Below are positions 46,609-55,397 of a stretch of 64,000 nt of DNA, one piece after another. The stretch is taken from the IMG/VR virus record IMGVR_UViG_3300032116_000013, positions 1-64,000 of that record. The stretch is one strand, 5' to 3'. Source of the stretch: a virus. The notes under the pieces were generated by a model. The model had not been told where the DNA came from. It saw nothing but the letters and a program-made list of their open reading frames with translations, and made no database searches. The translations under genes were made by a program, and so were the position numbers. The number at the start of each line of letters is the position of its first letter. Positions within the stretch are counted from its first letter, which is position 1.

Positions 46609-47160
46609 ATGTTGATTCCATTACCTTATAAGATCCTCGCAGTCGTTCTTATCGTTGGCGGCGCATTTGCCGCTGGATACAAAAAAGGCATTGCTCAAGG
46701 TGAAGTGGAAATTCAAAGAGCGGCAAACGAAGCAGAAGAACTTTCTATCGCTCTAAAGAAAGAGCAAGCAATGATTCGTGAAGTTGTCAAGGTCGAATAC
46801 GTCGACCGCATCACGAAGATAAAAGAAAAAGAAACGAAGATCATCGAAGCAGCAACCGACACCGTTCCTGGACAGTATGACTTGTCGAACGGTTGGGTTC
46901 ACACGCATAACGCAGCAGCATCACCATCGCTTGAACTTGATCTAAATCTTGCCGCTGATGCAAGCAGTTCATTTGTAAGAGACAACTCAGCACTTATAAC
47001 TGTAACGCAAAACTATGCAATTTGCTTACAAAACGCGCAGCAATTAACTTCACTTCAGAAGTATATCATCGAAGTAAATAATAAGATTGACGAAGAGAAC
47101 GAAAAGCGCGGAATAAATATTAAACTTCCTGATTTACCATGGAAGAAGAAGGAGGGATGA
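46609..47160 (+). CDS. Inner-membrane spanin (Rz-like), 183 aa
   Basis: N-terminal membrane anchor (ILAVVLIVGGAFAAGY) and a long periplasmic coiled coil (EVEIQRAANEAEELSIALKK) are the Rz plan. It ends with a basic KKKEG. The next gene overlaps its stop and encodes an outer-membrane lipoprotein, as in Rz/Rz1 pairs. Together they would fuse the two membranes in the last lysis step. Confidence 0.82.
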   Translation: MLIPLPYKILAVVLIVGGAFAAGYKKGIAQGEVEIQRAANEAEELSIALKKEQAMIREVVKVEYVDRITKIKEKETKIIEAATDTVPGQYDLSNGWVHTHNAAASPSLELDLNLAADASSSFVRDNSALITVTQNYAICLQNAQQLTSLQKYIIEVNNKIDEENEKRGINIKLPDLPWKKKEG

Positions 47161-47336
47161 TGAAATACCTTCTAGTGATTTTACTTTCATTCAGCCTCGC
47201 TGGTTGTGCAAAACAACTCACGAGATTGATGCCAAAACTTGAAAAATTGGAACCGCCAGCAGAATTGATGGTTCCACCGAAAGATTTGAAAATTATAGAA
47301 AAACCTACGGAGAAACCAAATGGCGACAACTTATAA
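47160..47336 (+). CDS. Outer-membrane spanin lipoprotein (Rz1-like), 58 aa
   Basis: MKYLLVILLSFSLAGC is a lipoprotein signal with lipobox LAGC (Cys 16), followed by a short Pro-rich mature peptide (EKLEPPAELMVPPKDL), as in Rz1 proteins. The start is in the TGATG overlap with the Rz-like gene; an ATG three bases upstream is also possible. GGAGG lies just ahead. Confidence 0.8.
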   Translation: MKYLLVILLSFSLAGCAKQLTRLMPKLEKLEPPAELMVPPKDLKIIEKPTEKPNGDNL

Positions 47337-47649
47337 ATGGGATTTTTATGCATTTGATGTTGCACCTTCAGAAAATGGATATACTGATTTGATTAAATCT
47401 ATAAGTTGGAAGATGATAGCCAATAACGGAACTCATCAGTGCGAAATGCATTCTAAGTTGCCACTAGAATACCCTAATCCTGAAAATTTTATTGCATTTG
47501 AAAATTTAACTGAAGAACAAGTTATTTCTTGGGCAGAAAGTAAAGTTAATGTTGCAGATTTTAAATCTTCTTTGGATTATAGTTTAGAATTGCTCACTAA
47601 TCCTCCGATAGTAACAAAACAAGCACCATGGAATTCTACTTCACCATAA
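47320..47649 (+). CDS. Conserved phage protein, 109 aa
   Basis: TYKWDFYAFDVAPSENGYTDLIKSISWKMIA (in parts: YKWDF, GYTDLIKSISWK) and NNGTH fit a short family of phages with W-x-F and TDxxxxVxW motifs, common in virion or tail regions. No further role seen. It overlaps the spanin gene by 17 bases. Confidence 0.65.
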   Translation: MATTYKWDFYAFDVAPSENGYTDLIKSISWKMIANNGTHQCEMHSKLPLEYPNPENFIAFENLTEEQVISWAESKVNVADFKSSLDYSLELLTNPPIVTKQAPWNSTSP

Positions 47650-47655
47650 TCTAAA

Positions 47656-47856
47656 ATGTCGCATCTGAGTAATAGCGGCTGTAATTATTTCACGCACCTA
47701 TTCCGTGCGTGGAAGTGGGCATTCATTTTGATTGTTCATGGCTTGTTTCCTTTTATTTGGGAAACAAAGGCGAGTGATGAGATTTGCAAAGATAAAAATA
47801 AAAGAGCGAGAGCATATCTCCTAAAAAATCACTACGGGATAGAAGAAAATGATTGA
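47656..47856 (+). CDS. Small DUF6356-like membrane-associated protein, 66 aa
   Basis: GCNYFTHLFRAWKWAFILIVHGLFPFIWET (in parts: NYFTHLFRAWKW and LIVHGLFPFIWET) matches the pattern YxxHLxxAxxxxxxLxxHxLxPF of a small membrane family I recall as DUF6356. Basic C-terminus. Function unknown. Confidence 0.62.
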   Translation: MSHLSNSGCNYFTHLFRAWKWAFILIVHGLFPFIWETKASDEICKDKNKRARAYLLKNHYGIEEND

Positions 47857-48193
47857 TTTCGAGGCAAGACTATTGAAAATAGAATCAGATATGGCTGCAA
47901 TGAAAGAGAAGGTTTCTTTCTTCACAGTCATTTATGATAAGTTTGACAAAACTTTAGACAAGTTAGATCAAAGAACTATTGAAGATAAAAAAGAACTTCA
48001 TGATATGATGGACGAATTGCGTTCAGATATTATGACTGAAATAAAAGCAATGCGCGCTGAAGTTGCTGATCAACATCTAGCGCAAGCGAAGAAGATAGAA
48101 GATTTAAACAAGTGGCGTTGGGTTGTAATGGGCGGTGCAGTTGTAGTTGGTTGGGTCCTATCAAAATTAGGGTTGCCTTTTCCTATCAAATAG
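47849..48193 (+). CDS. Coiled-coil protein with C-terminal membrane anchor, 114 aa
   Basis: Heptad-rich helix from residue 5 to about 90 (ARLLKIESDMAAMKEKV; LDKLDQRTIEDKKELHDMM) then one membrane span near the end (WRWVVMGGAVVVGWVL). Tail-anchored topology with the long helix facing one side. It may be part of the lysis or virion-assembly module. Confidence 0.62.
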   Translation: MIDFEARLLKIESDMAAMKEKVSFFTVIYDKFDKTLDKLDQRTIEDKKELHDMMDELRSDIMTEIKAMRAEVADQHLAQAKKIEDLNKWRWVVMGGAVVVGWVLSKLGLPFPIK

Positions 48194-48201
48194 TGTATAA
48201 T
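48173..48201 (+). promoter_or_regulatory. Sigma-70-type promoter for the primase gene
   Basis: TTGCCT at 48173-48178, 17-base spacer, TATAAT at 48196-48201, followed by TATAAAT. It starts inside the preceding gene and separates the late lysis block from replication genes. Confidence 0.6.
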
Positions 48202-48235
48202 ATAAATCCGTTGGTGTCATTATGATTTTATCTAT

Positions 48236-49297
48236 ATGTCTGTTTATATTGATCGCAAGTATTTGTCTTTTGTATCCACGCGATTAGAGCAGTTCAAGCA
48301 AAAGCAAACTGACCTGTATAATTTCCGTTGCCCATATTGCGGTGATTCCAAGAAGAACAAACTGAAGGCGCGTGGCTATGTTTATCGCAAGTCCAACGAC
48401 TATTTCTTCGTCTGTCACAATTGCAGCAAGTCAACAACTTTTGGAAAATTCCTCGAAAGTATTGATGGCGCAACCTACAAGCAATATGCCCTCGAAAGAT
48501 ACAGCAACGGGGAAACAAAACAGCACAACTACAAGAAGCCCGATTTTGCCGAACTCAAAGGCAATGCGTTCAGCCACTTCCAGTCCACAAGAAGTGGAGA
48601 GGCAACTGAGAAATTGGCGAAAAAATGGAACGAAACTTCACTTGATAGTGTAGAAAAACTACCCTCCGACCACTACGCCAGAGCCTATATAGAAAAGAGG
48701 CGAATTCCTAGCAAGTTTTGGAACGAGATATTTTTCGTTTCAAAATTCAAGGATTTTCTCGACTCTGAATTCCCAAATCACGGCAAAGACGAGGTCCCAA
48801 ACGACGATCGTATTGTACTCTTTTACACTAACGAAAAGGGTGAGATTACAAACGTCGCTGGCAGAGCCTTGTCTGACACCAAGATTCGGTATGTTACGAT
48901 AAAGGTTTCAGATGAGAAGAAGGTGTTTGGATTGCATCGCTTGCGCAAGCAAGAACGTATCTACGTCTTGGAAGGACAGTTTGATTCTTATTTTGTTGAG
49001 AATAGCGTTGCCAGCGGCGATAGTAATTTGGGCGGCGTGGCAGCAGTTCTTCCAGAGTTAGATGTTGTTCTTGTTTATGATAATGAGCCACGAAATCGTG
49101 ACATCGTAAAACAAATTGAAAAATCTGTTGATCTTGGTCACGCGGTTTGTCTTTTTCCTGAGAGTGTAAAAGGAAAAGACGTCAATGAAATGATACAGAA
49201 TGGCTTTACTTCAGACGAAATAAAAAGTATAATAGATACAAATACGGTCAAAGGTTTAGTAGCCAAATTGAGGCTATCGAGTTGGAGAAGGTGCTGA
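48236..49297 (+). CDS. 61: DNA primase (gp61)
   Basis: Synthesises RNA primers with the gp41 helicase. Zinc finger cysteines are C32, C35, C60 and C63 (CPYC and CHNC), followed by the TOPRIM domain with YVLEGQFDSYF and VVLVYDNEPRNRD. At 353 residues it agrees with T4 gp61 (342). It has a separate promoter upstream, which fits early/middle expression. Confidence 0.94.
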   Translation: MSVYIDRKYLSFVSTRLEQFKQKQTDLYNFRCPYCGDSKKNKLKARGYVYRKSNDYFFVCHNCSKSTTFGKFLESIDGATYKQYALERYSNGETKQHNYKKPDFAELKGNAFSHFQSTRSGEATEKLAKKWNETSLDSVEKLPSDHYARAYIEKRRIPSKFWNEIFFVSKFKDFLDSEFPNHGKDEVPNDDRIVLFYTNEKGEITNVAGRALSDTKIRYVTIKVSDEKKVFGLHRLRKQERIYVLEGQFDSYFVENSVASGDSNLGGVAAVLPELDVVLVYDNEPRNRDIVKQIEKSVDLGHAVCLFPESVKGKDVNEMIQNGFTSDEIKSIIDTNTVKGLVAKLRLSSWRRC

Positions 49298-49298
49298 A

Positions 49299-49553
49299 AT
49301 GAGTAACAATCTATCAGATTTGGGAATGGAGATCGTCAATCATCCTATTCTAAAAGTAAGATTACAATTTCACGCAGGTAAGTGGTACGTTGAGTATCAG
49401 CGCAAGCCAAAATATTTTTTTGACAAGTGGTGGTGGTTCGATGACAGCACGTTCACCGAATACAATGATGCATTTGTCAGAGCACAAACATTAGCAGCAC
49501 AAGGTGCAGTAAAAGAATTACAGCATAAGAAGCCAACAATATTTTTGACGTAA
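49299..49553 (+). CDS. Hypothetical aromatic-rich protein, 84 aa
   Basis: KVRLQFHAGKWYVEYQRKPKYFFDKWWWFDDSTF (seen as GKWYVEYQRKPKYFF and KWWWFDDS) suggests a small beta sheet with an aromatic surface. Starts two bases after the primase stop. I recognise no family. Confidence 0.62.
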   Translation: MSNNLSDLGMEIVNHPILKVRLQFHAGKWYVEYQRKPKYFFDKWWWFDDSTFTEYNDAFVRAQTLAAQGAVKELQHKKPTIFLT

Positions 49554-49562
49554 GGATTTATT

Positions 49563-50225
49563 ATGAAAGTAAAATTGATTTCGTATTCTAAACCAGTTTT
49601 AGAGGGATTGGAGACACCAACGGACCTTGTTGCTTTTTGCGCAAGAGTTTCCAATCCCTCTAATCAATTTAATAATGAGACCGCAGAAAAACTCATCAAG
49701 TATTTGATCAAGCATCAGCATTGGTCACCACTTGAACTCTGCAACGTTGTTCTTGAAATTGAAACGACACGCGACATTGCTCGCCAAATTTTGCGTCATC
49801 GCAGTTTTTCGTTTCAAGAATTTTCTCAGCGTTATGCTGATCCGACAAACGATCTAAAATTTGTAACACGTCAAGCACGTTTACAAGATCCGAAGAATCG
49901 ACAGAACTCTATTGCTGATGGTGTTGATATCATGTTGCAATATGAATGGGATGCACGTCAACGTGATCTGATTGCACTCGCAGAAACCACTTACCGTTGG
50001 GCTGTAAGAAACGGTATTGCAAAAGAACAAGCACGCGCTGTTCTTCCAGAAGGATTAATTATGTCTCGGATGTACATGAACGGAACATTAAGATCCTGGA
50101 TTCACTATATACAACTCCGTAGTGCTAACGGCACTCAACTGGAACACATGGAAATTGCTAAAGAATGCGCGAAAGTGATTGCTGAGGTATTTCCGCTATC
50201 GAACGAATTTATCGCACAAGAATAA
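49563..50225 (+). CDS. thyX: FAD-dependent thymidylate synthase (ThyX)
   Basis: Makes dTMP from dUMP with methylene-tetrahydrofolate, NADPH and FAD. The ThyX signature RHRSFSFQEFSQRY lies at residues 78-91; HWSPLE near 53 and RAVLPEGL with SWIHYIQLR near 165 complete the family. At 220 residues it is normal size. It works downstream of dCMP deaminase and dUTPase, and adjoins the reductase gene. Confidence 0.95.
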   Translation: MKVKLISYSKPVLEGLETPTDLVAFCARVSNPSNQFNNETAEKLIKYLIKHQHWSPLELCNVVLEIETTRDIARQILRHRSFSFQEFSQRYADPTNDLKFVTRQARLQDPKNRQNSIADGVDIMLQYEWDARQRDLIALAETTYRWAVRNGIAKEQARAVLPEGLIMSRMYMNGTLRSWIHYIQLRSANGTQLEHMEIAKECAKVIAEVFPLSNEFIAQE

Positions 50226-50235
50226 GGAGAAAGAG

Positions 50236-52125
50236 ATGACGACCAGACTTCCCAGCATTTATCAAGATTTTATTCACATTTCACGTTACGCAAGATTCAA
50301 CGATGAATTTGGTCGTCGCGAAACGTGGGATGAGACCGTTGATCGTTACATTAGTTATTTTAAAAATAAGACAAACAATAATAAGAACGTTCCATGGGAT
50401 GAGTTGCGTTCAGCAATTCTAAATCTTGAAGTCATGCCATCAATGCGTTGCTTGATGACTGCTGGTCCTGCTCTAGAAAAAGATCAAGTTGCTGGTTATA
50501 ATTGCTCTTACGTTGCCATTGATACGCCAAAGGCATTTGATGAAGTCATGTACATTCTTATGTGCGGCACTGGCGTTGGATTCTCTGTTGAATCAAAATA
50601 CACGAACAAACTTCCTGAAGTGCCAGAAGAACTTCATGATACTGCCACGACTGTTGTCGTTGCTGACTCCAAGATTGGTTGGGCTTCAGCATATCGCGAA
50701 TTTATTTCGCTTTTGTATTCTGGAAAAGTTGCCAAGTGGGATGTGAGCAAAGTGCGTCCTGCTGGTGAGCGTCTCAAGACTTTCGGTGGTCGTGCAAGTG
50801 GTCCAGAGCCACTCGTCGATCTTCTCAAATTTACCCTTAACATCTTTCAAAAGGCACGTGGTAGGAAACTATCCACGTTGGAGTGTCATGACATCGTCTG
50901 TAAAATTGCTGATATTGTCGTTTGCGGTGGCGTTCGCCGTTCTGCTCTCATTTCTCTTACCGACCTCAACGATGACCACTTGCGTCACGCAAAGTCAGGT
51001 GAATGGTGGACAGCGAACGGTCAAAGAGCGTTGGCAAATATATCAGCGGTGTATGATAAAAAGGTAGACATGGATACATTCATGAACGAATGGCATGCTC
51101 TATACATGTCACGTTCAGGTGAGCGTGGTATTTTCTCACGCGCTGCTTCACAGGCTGTTGCTGCCAAGTACGGTCGTCGCGATCCAAAGCATGACTTTGG
51201 AACCAATCCATGTTCCGAAATTATTTTGCGTCCATTTGAATTCTGTAATCTTTCAGAAATTGTTGTGCGCGCAGAAGATGATGTCGATTCATTGAAGCGT
51301 AAGGCACGTCTTGCCACAATCATTGGCACACTTCAGTCAATGCTTACTGACTTCCGTTACATCAACAAGCGTTGGAAGAATAACTGTGACGAAGAGCGTT
51401 TGCTTGGTGTTTCACTCACAGGCATTTGCGATAACAAGTTGCTCAACAAGCCATCACAGAAACTTGCTGACGCGCTCGATTCAATTCGTGAACATTGCGT
51501 TGCTGTAAACAAGGAGTTTGCTGATGAACTTGGTATTCCACAATCTGCTTCAATCACTTGCGTCAAGCCTTCTGGTACTGTTTCACAGTTGGTTGATTCA
51601 GCCTCAGGCATTCACCCTCGTTATTCTCAATACTATATTCGTCGCGTCCGCGCTGACATGAAGGATCCGCTTGCTCAGTTTATGATTAACAAAGGATACG
51701 TTGCTGAAGAAGATTTCTACAGCAAGAGCAACTGGGTGTTCTCATTCCCAATGAAGGCGCCAAAGAACTGCGTCACTCGTCACGATATGACTGCGATTGA
51801 ACAGTTGGAACTTTGGAAGGTCTATCAGGATCACTGGTGCGAACACAAGCCTTCGATCACCGTATACGTCGGTGATGATGAGTGGATGGATGTTGGTGCA
51901 TGGGTGTTTAAGAACATCGCATCGTTGTCTGGCGTTTCATTCTTGCCACGTGACAATGGTTCTTATCGCCAAGCACCATACGAAGAAATTGATGAAGCGA
52001 AGTATAAGGAACTTCTTGCAACTCAGAATGTTGACATCAACTGGATTGAGTTCATGGAAGAAACCGATACGACGACTTCAGCAAAGGAACTTGCTTGCAC
52101 GGCTGCAGGCGGGTGTGAAATTTAA
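50236..52125 (+). CDS. Adenosylcobalamin-dependent ribonucleotide reductase (class II)
   Basis: A 629-residue class II RNR of the monomeric triphosphate-reductase type: CGTGVGFSVE, FGGRASGPEPL, NPCSEIIL (catalytic Cys near residue 326), ASGIHPRYS, and C-terminal redox cysteines C621 and C627 in CTAAGGC. No second subunit is nearby, as expected. Start is ATG 50236 with AAGGAGA. It needs B12 from the host or environment, and no oxygen, so works in both oxic and anoxic cells. Confidence 0.92.
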   Translation: MTTRLPSIYQDFIHISRYARFNDEFGRRETWDETVDRYISYFKNKTNNNKNVPWDELRSAILNLEVMPSMRCLMTAGPALEKDQVAGYNCSYVAIDTPKAFDEVMYILMCGTGVGFSVESKYTNKLPEVPEELHDTATTVVVADSKIGWASAYREFISLLYSGKVAKWDVSKVRPAGERLKTFGGRASGPEPLVDLLKFTLNIFQKARGRKLSTLECHDIVCKIADIVVCGGVRRSALISLTDLNDDHLRHAKSGEWWTANGQRALANISAVYDKKVDMDTFMNEWHALYMSRSGERGIFSRAASQAVAAKYGRRDPKHDFGTNPCSEIILRPFEFCNLSEIVVRAEDDVDSLKRKARLATIIGTLQSMLTDFRYINKRWKNNCDEERLLGVSLTGICDNKLLNKPSQKLADALDSIREHCVAVNKEFADELGIPQSASITCVKPSGTVSQLVDSASGIHPRYSQYYIRRVRADMKDPLAQFMINKGYVAEEDFYSKSNWVFSFPMKAPKNCVTRHDMTAIEQLELWKVYQDHWCEHKPSITVYVGDDEWMDVGAWVFKNIASLSGVSFLPRDNGSYRQAPYEEIDEAKYKELLATQNVDINWIEFMEETDTTTSAKELACTAAGGCEI

Positions 52126-52142
52126 TTTTTGGGTGTATCTTT

Positions 52143-52976
52143 ATGGACTATAGCGAAAAGTTAAAGAATTTTCCATCAATAAATTTTCCGAGCCTAAAAA
52201 CATCTGAGGCTCGTAGAGACAATATGGTTAATCAGTTTATGAAATATGGGCTTACTAAAAGTAATTGTCTAATAACTGAACCATATGAGAAAATTAAACA
52301 AAACTATAAAATTCATTGCTGGTTTACAGATAGCGGATTTTCTGATTATTGTTCGCATGGAATTAATATAGCATTTTTAACTTTAATCAAACATTGGTAT
52401 GATATGGCTGAAGAAGAATATGCTATTTTCGTTGATGATGATACTGATATTTCTACTATTGATTATTGGTCTTTTACCTGGGATGAATTTGTTGCTAATT
52501 TACCTAAAGATTGGGAATGTGTTCAACTTCTAAGAGAAAATCATTGGGATGGAGATACATACATCAAATATGGGATAGAGGAAATTCCATCATTGTCTTT
52601 AAAACTAAAAAGATGGGACGACTTTGGATCATTTTTTATGATGAAAAGAAGTCACGCTAAAAAAATTCTTGACAGACACTATATTTCTAGAACCGAATTA
52701 GTTATGGATATTGTGCCACCAGATAGACCTGACGTGAGACTTTTTCCAATTGTTGAAAATATGCTATTTACTAATCACGGTACAATTTATAATTTTCCTT
52801 TATTTTTAGAGGCAGTTCAATTTTTAGATTCTTCTTTAAATATGAATAATGCTCCAAAAAATAGCGATGTTTACCAAAAATATTATAACTATCACATAAA
52901 ATCATATCAGTATTTTAAAAAATTGTGGGTTGAAACAGGATTAAACACTCCAATACAAAATATGATGAAACTCTAA
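52143..52976 (+). CDS. GT25-like glycosyltransferase, first of tandem pair
   Basis: A 277-residue protein. NFPSLKTSEARRDNMVNQF is like the R-R nucleotide-sugar loop of GT25, AIFVDDDTDIS gives an acidic DDD metal motif, SHAKKILDRHY and FPIVENMLF follow. It shares plan and several motifs with the next gene, so the pair arose by duplication. Very AT-rich. Probably modifies LPS-like or virion glycans. Confidence 0.72.
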   Translation: MDYSEKLKNFPSINFPSLKTSEARRDNMVNQFMKYGLTKSNCLITEPYEKIKQNYKIHCWFTDSGFSDYCSHGINIAFLTLIKHWYDMAEEEYAIFVDDDTDISTIDYWSFTWDEFVANLPKDWECVQLLRENHWDGDTYIKYGIEEIPSLSLKLKRWDDFGSFFMMKRSHAKKILDRHYISRTELVMDIVPPDRPDVRLFPIVENMLFTNHGTIYNFPLFLEAVQFLDSSLNMNNAPKNSDVYQKYYNYHIKSYQYFKKLWVETGLNTPIQNMMKL

Positions 52977-52981
52977 CAAAC

Positions 52982-53758
52982 ATGAATTTTTTAGATAAAT
53001 TGAAAAATTTTCCATCGGTCTATGCAATTAATTTACAAGAAAGCATAGATCGAAGGAAATACATGCTAGATCAATTTATAAAATACAATATAAAATATCA
53101 TATCTATGTAACTCCTAGGTTTTCTAGTTTTAAAGATAAAATTGATGTTGTAATTAATTCTCCAAGATTAGAAATCCCAAATCTACACATAGGGGCTACT
53201 ATCTCATTCATAAATGCAATAAAAGCGTGGTACGATAGTTCAGACGAAGAATATGCAATTTTTTGCGAAGATGATATCTCTTTCGAGAGTATAGAATATT
53301 GGAATTTTACTTGGGAAGAATTTTATAGTAAACTACCTTCTGATTGGGAGTGCCTTCAGTTAGTAAGAATGCATTCTGAAATTAACACCAAAACTTTAAG
53401 CGATTTACAGTTAGACTTTAGATGGGGAAGATGGTGGGGTTCTTCTCTCATGATTAAAAGGTCGCACGCTAAAAAATTGTTAGACATTATGTATGTTGGT
53501 CCTGGTAAATATAAAATATCCTCTCAAGATGGGCTATATGATCCTTGTGTTGAAAATTGTTTGATGTTTAATTATAATACTGTATGCAACTTTCCATTGC
53601 TTTTCGAAAATAACTTTGATCACGATCCAGTAGATGGAATAAACGATTCTAATTGGGTTGTTGCTGAAAGTAGAATGATTAGTAACTATATAATACGTCA
53701 TCAATGGAAAACTAAAGGAAAAAGTTTAAATCTTGATGAAATGATGATACTAAAATGA
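52982..53758 (+). CDS. GT25-like glycosyltransferase, second of tandem pair
   Basis: A 258-residue paralogue of the preceding protein. SVYAINLQESIDRRKYMLDQF is the canonical GT25/LPS opening, AIFCEDDIS the ED-D metal motif, and KRSHAKKLLDIMY and PCVENCLMFN the later motifs. Its N-terminus fits GT25 better than its neighbour's. Five bases separate the genes. Confidence 0.75.
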   Translation: MNFLDKLKNFPSVYAINLQESIDRRKYMLDQFIKYNIKYHIYVTPRFSSFKDKIDVVINSPRLEIPNLHIGATISFINAIKAWYDSSDEEYAIFCEDDISFESIEYWNFTWEEFYSKLPSDWECLQLVRMHSEINTKTLSDLQLDFRWGRWWGSSLMIKRSHAKKLLDIMYVGPGKYKISSQDGLYDPCVENCLMFNYNTVCNFPLLFENNFDHDPVDGINDSNWVVAESRMISNYIIRHQWKTKGKSLNLDEMMILK

Positions 53759-53782
53759 TGGTTATAATATAGGAGATACGAA

Positions 53783-53968
53783 ATGAAGAAGTTTATTCTA
53801 GTTAGTTTAATTGCTCTTGGTCTTGTTGCTTGTGGTGGAGAGGCTCCGGCACCTGCTGAAGCACCTGCTGCTGATGCTCCAGTGGTAGAGGCTCCTGCCG
53901 AAGAAGTTCCTGCTGAAGGCATTTCTGCTACAGCAACTCCAGCAGAACCAGCCGTTGCTGCTGAGTAA
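53783..53968 (+). CDS. Small Ala/Pro-rich lipoprotein, 61 aa
   Basis: Signal MKKFILVSLIALGLVAC with lipobox LVAC (Cys 17). The mature 44 residues are almost entirely Ala, Pro, Glu and Val (EAPAPAEAPAADAPV), an extended acidic peptide. Such phage lipoproteins can act in superinfection exclusion or outer-membrane change; that is inference. A good AGGAGA site precedes it. Confidence 0.75.
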   Translation: MKKFILVSLIALGLVACGGEAPAPAEAPAADAPVVEAPAEEVPAEGISATATPAEPAVAAE

Positions 53969-53978
53969 TAGGTGATTT

Positions 53979-54389
53979 ATGCGTAAATGGCTCTGGAGAA
54001 GTCTTGGACTGTTATTTGTAGGTTGTGCTTATATTGGCGCAATCGTTCCTGGCATTCCAATGACAACTTTTGCGGTATTAGCACTTTGGTGTTTCGCTAA
54101 AAGTTCTCCAGAACTCCATGACTGGCTGTACAATCATCCAAAATTTGGACCTTACCTGCAAGATTGGAAGTCTAAAAAGATTTATCCAACTCGCGTGAAG
54201 TTTATTATGTTGGGTTGTTGTGCAGCCAGTTACGCATGGCTGATATATATTAGTATGAAGCCAATTGCGTTAGTTTCTATTGGCTTGTTTATGTTATTCT
54301 GGTTAGTTTGGGCGTGGCGTTATCCAGGCAGTCACGAAGAATATGATCGTAGAGTAGCAGCAGGAAAGCGAATTGGTTGGTTAAAATAA
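53979..54389 (+). CDS. DUF454 (YbaN-like) inner-membrane protein
   Basis: A 136-residue membrane protein: GLLFVGCAYIGAIVPGIPMTTFAVLALWCFAKSSPELHDWL (seen in the patterns VPGIPMTTF, CFAKSSPELHDWLYNHP and FGPYLQDW) matches DUF454/YbaN, which has three or four spans. The role of YbaN in bacteria is not known. A phage copy is unusual and was probably taken from a host. Confidence 0.82.
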   Translation: MRKWLWRSLGLLFVGCAYIGAIVPGIPMTTFAVLALWCFAKSSPELHDWLYNHPKFGPYLQDWKSKKIYPTRVKFIMLGCCAASYAWLIYISMKPIALVSIGLFMLFWLVWAWRYPGSHEEYDRRVAAGKRIGWLK

Positions 54390-54407
54390 TATTATTCGGT
54401 GGTAATT

Positions 54408-55397
54408 ATGCAAAATTTTGTAAAATATGTATTAGATAATGGTGGTAAAATATCCCCTCTGGTCATTCCAGCCACATTTACAAATGGGACTGGGCTGTTT
54501 AACCCATCAATATACAAAGATGATACGACAAATTCATTGCTCTTAAATCTAAGACACTGTCAATATACGTTGTATCACTCTGAAAAAAATATCTATGAGC
54601 ATGAGTATGGTCCTCTAGTATACTTAAATCCAGAAAATGATATCACTCTAACTACAACGAATTACTTTTGTACTGTAAATAAAGATACACTTTTAATTGA
54701 ATCATTTTCCCCAATTAATACTAAAGCACTAGACGTAAAACCAATATGGGAATTTGTTGGTTTAGAGGATTGCCGTGTAGTAAGATGGGATAATAAACTT
54801 TACGTCAGCGGTGTTAGAAGAGATACGACGACTAATGGTCAGGGTCGTATGGAATTGTCTGAACTTGCCATACTTGACGGTGAAGTTAAGGAAGTTTCTA
54901 GATTTCGAATTCCTGCCCCAAAGAAAGATGATAGTTATTGCGAAAAGAACTGGATGCCAGTCACAGATATGCCATATCATTATGTGAAGTGGTCTAATCC
55001 AACTGAAGTTGTCAAGGTTGATCCAGTCACTAAAACTTGCACAACAGTTTATTTGGACGAGAGCAAGTTTGTAAAACTTCCTTACGATTACAGAGGAGGA
55101 AGTCAAGTTATTCCTTATGGCGAACACAGAATTGCTCTTGCTCATACAGTAAACTTGTTTAAAAGTGCAGCAGGAAGAAAGAACGCCACATACAGACATG
55201 CATTTATTGTTTGGGATAAAGATTGGAATGTGGTGAAGTATGGGAATCAGTTTGACTTTATGAGAGGAGAAGTCGAATTTTGTGCAGGTATGACAGAATT
55301 CGAAGATAATATTTTGATTTCTTTCGGGTTCCAAGATAACGCTGCATATCTTCTACAAGTTCCAAAGAAAATTTTTGAGGATTTTATCTATGAATAA
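54408..55397 (+). CDS. GH130-like five-bladed beta-propeller protein, 329 aa
   Basis: Motifs GLFNPSI, FVGLEDCRVVRW, EKNWMPV, GGSQVIPYG, YRHAFIVWD and EVEFCAGM are spaced like blades of the GH130 mannoside-phosphorylase/hydrolase superfamily and appear in surface-glycan clusters. An acidic GLEDCR replaces the usual GxEDPR. ATG 54408 is preferred to the GTG nine bases before. Function could be glycan phosphorylase, transferase or binding. Confidence 0.65.
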   Translation: MQNFVKYVLDNGGKISPLVIPATFTNGTGLFNPSIYKDDTTNSLLLNLRHCQYTLYHSEKNIYEHEYGPLVYLNPENDITLTTTNYFCTVNKDTLLIESFSPINTKALDVKPIWEFVGLEDCRVVRWDNKLYVSGVRRDTTTNGQGRMELSELAILDGEVKEVSRFRIPAPKKDDSYCEKNWMPVTDMPYHYVKWSNPTEVVKVDPVTKTCTTVYLDESKFVKLPYDYRGGSQVIPYGEHRIALAHTVNLFKSAAGRKNATYRHAFIVWDKDWNVVKYGNQFDFMRGEVEFCAGMTEFEDNILISFGFQDNAAYLLQVPKKIFEDFIYE

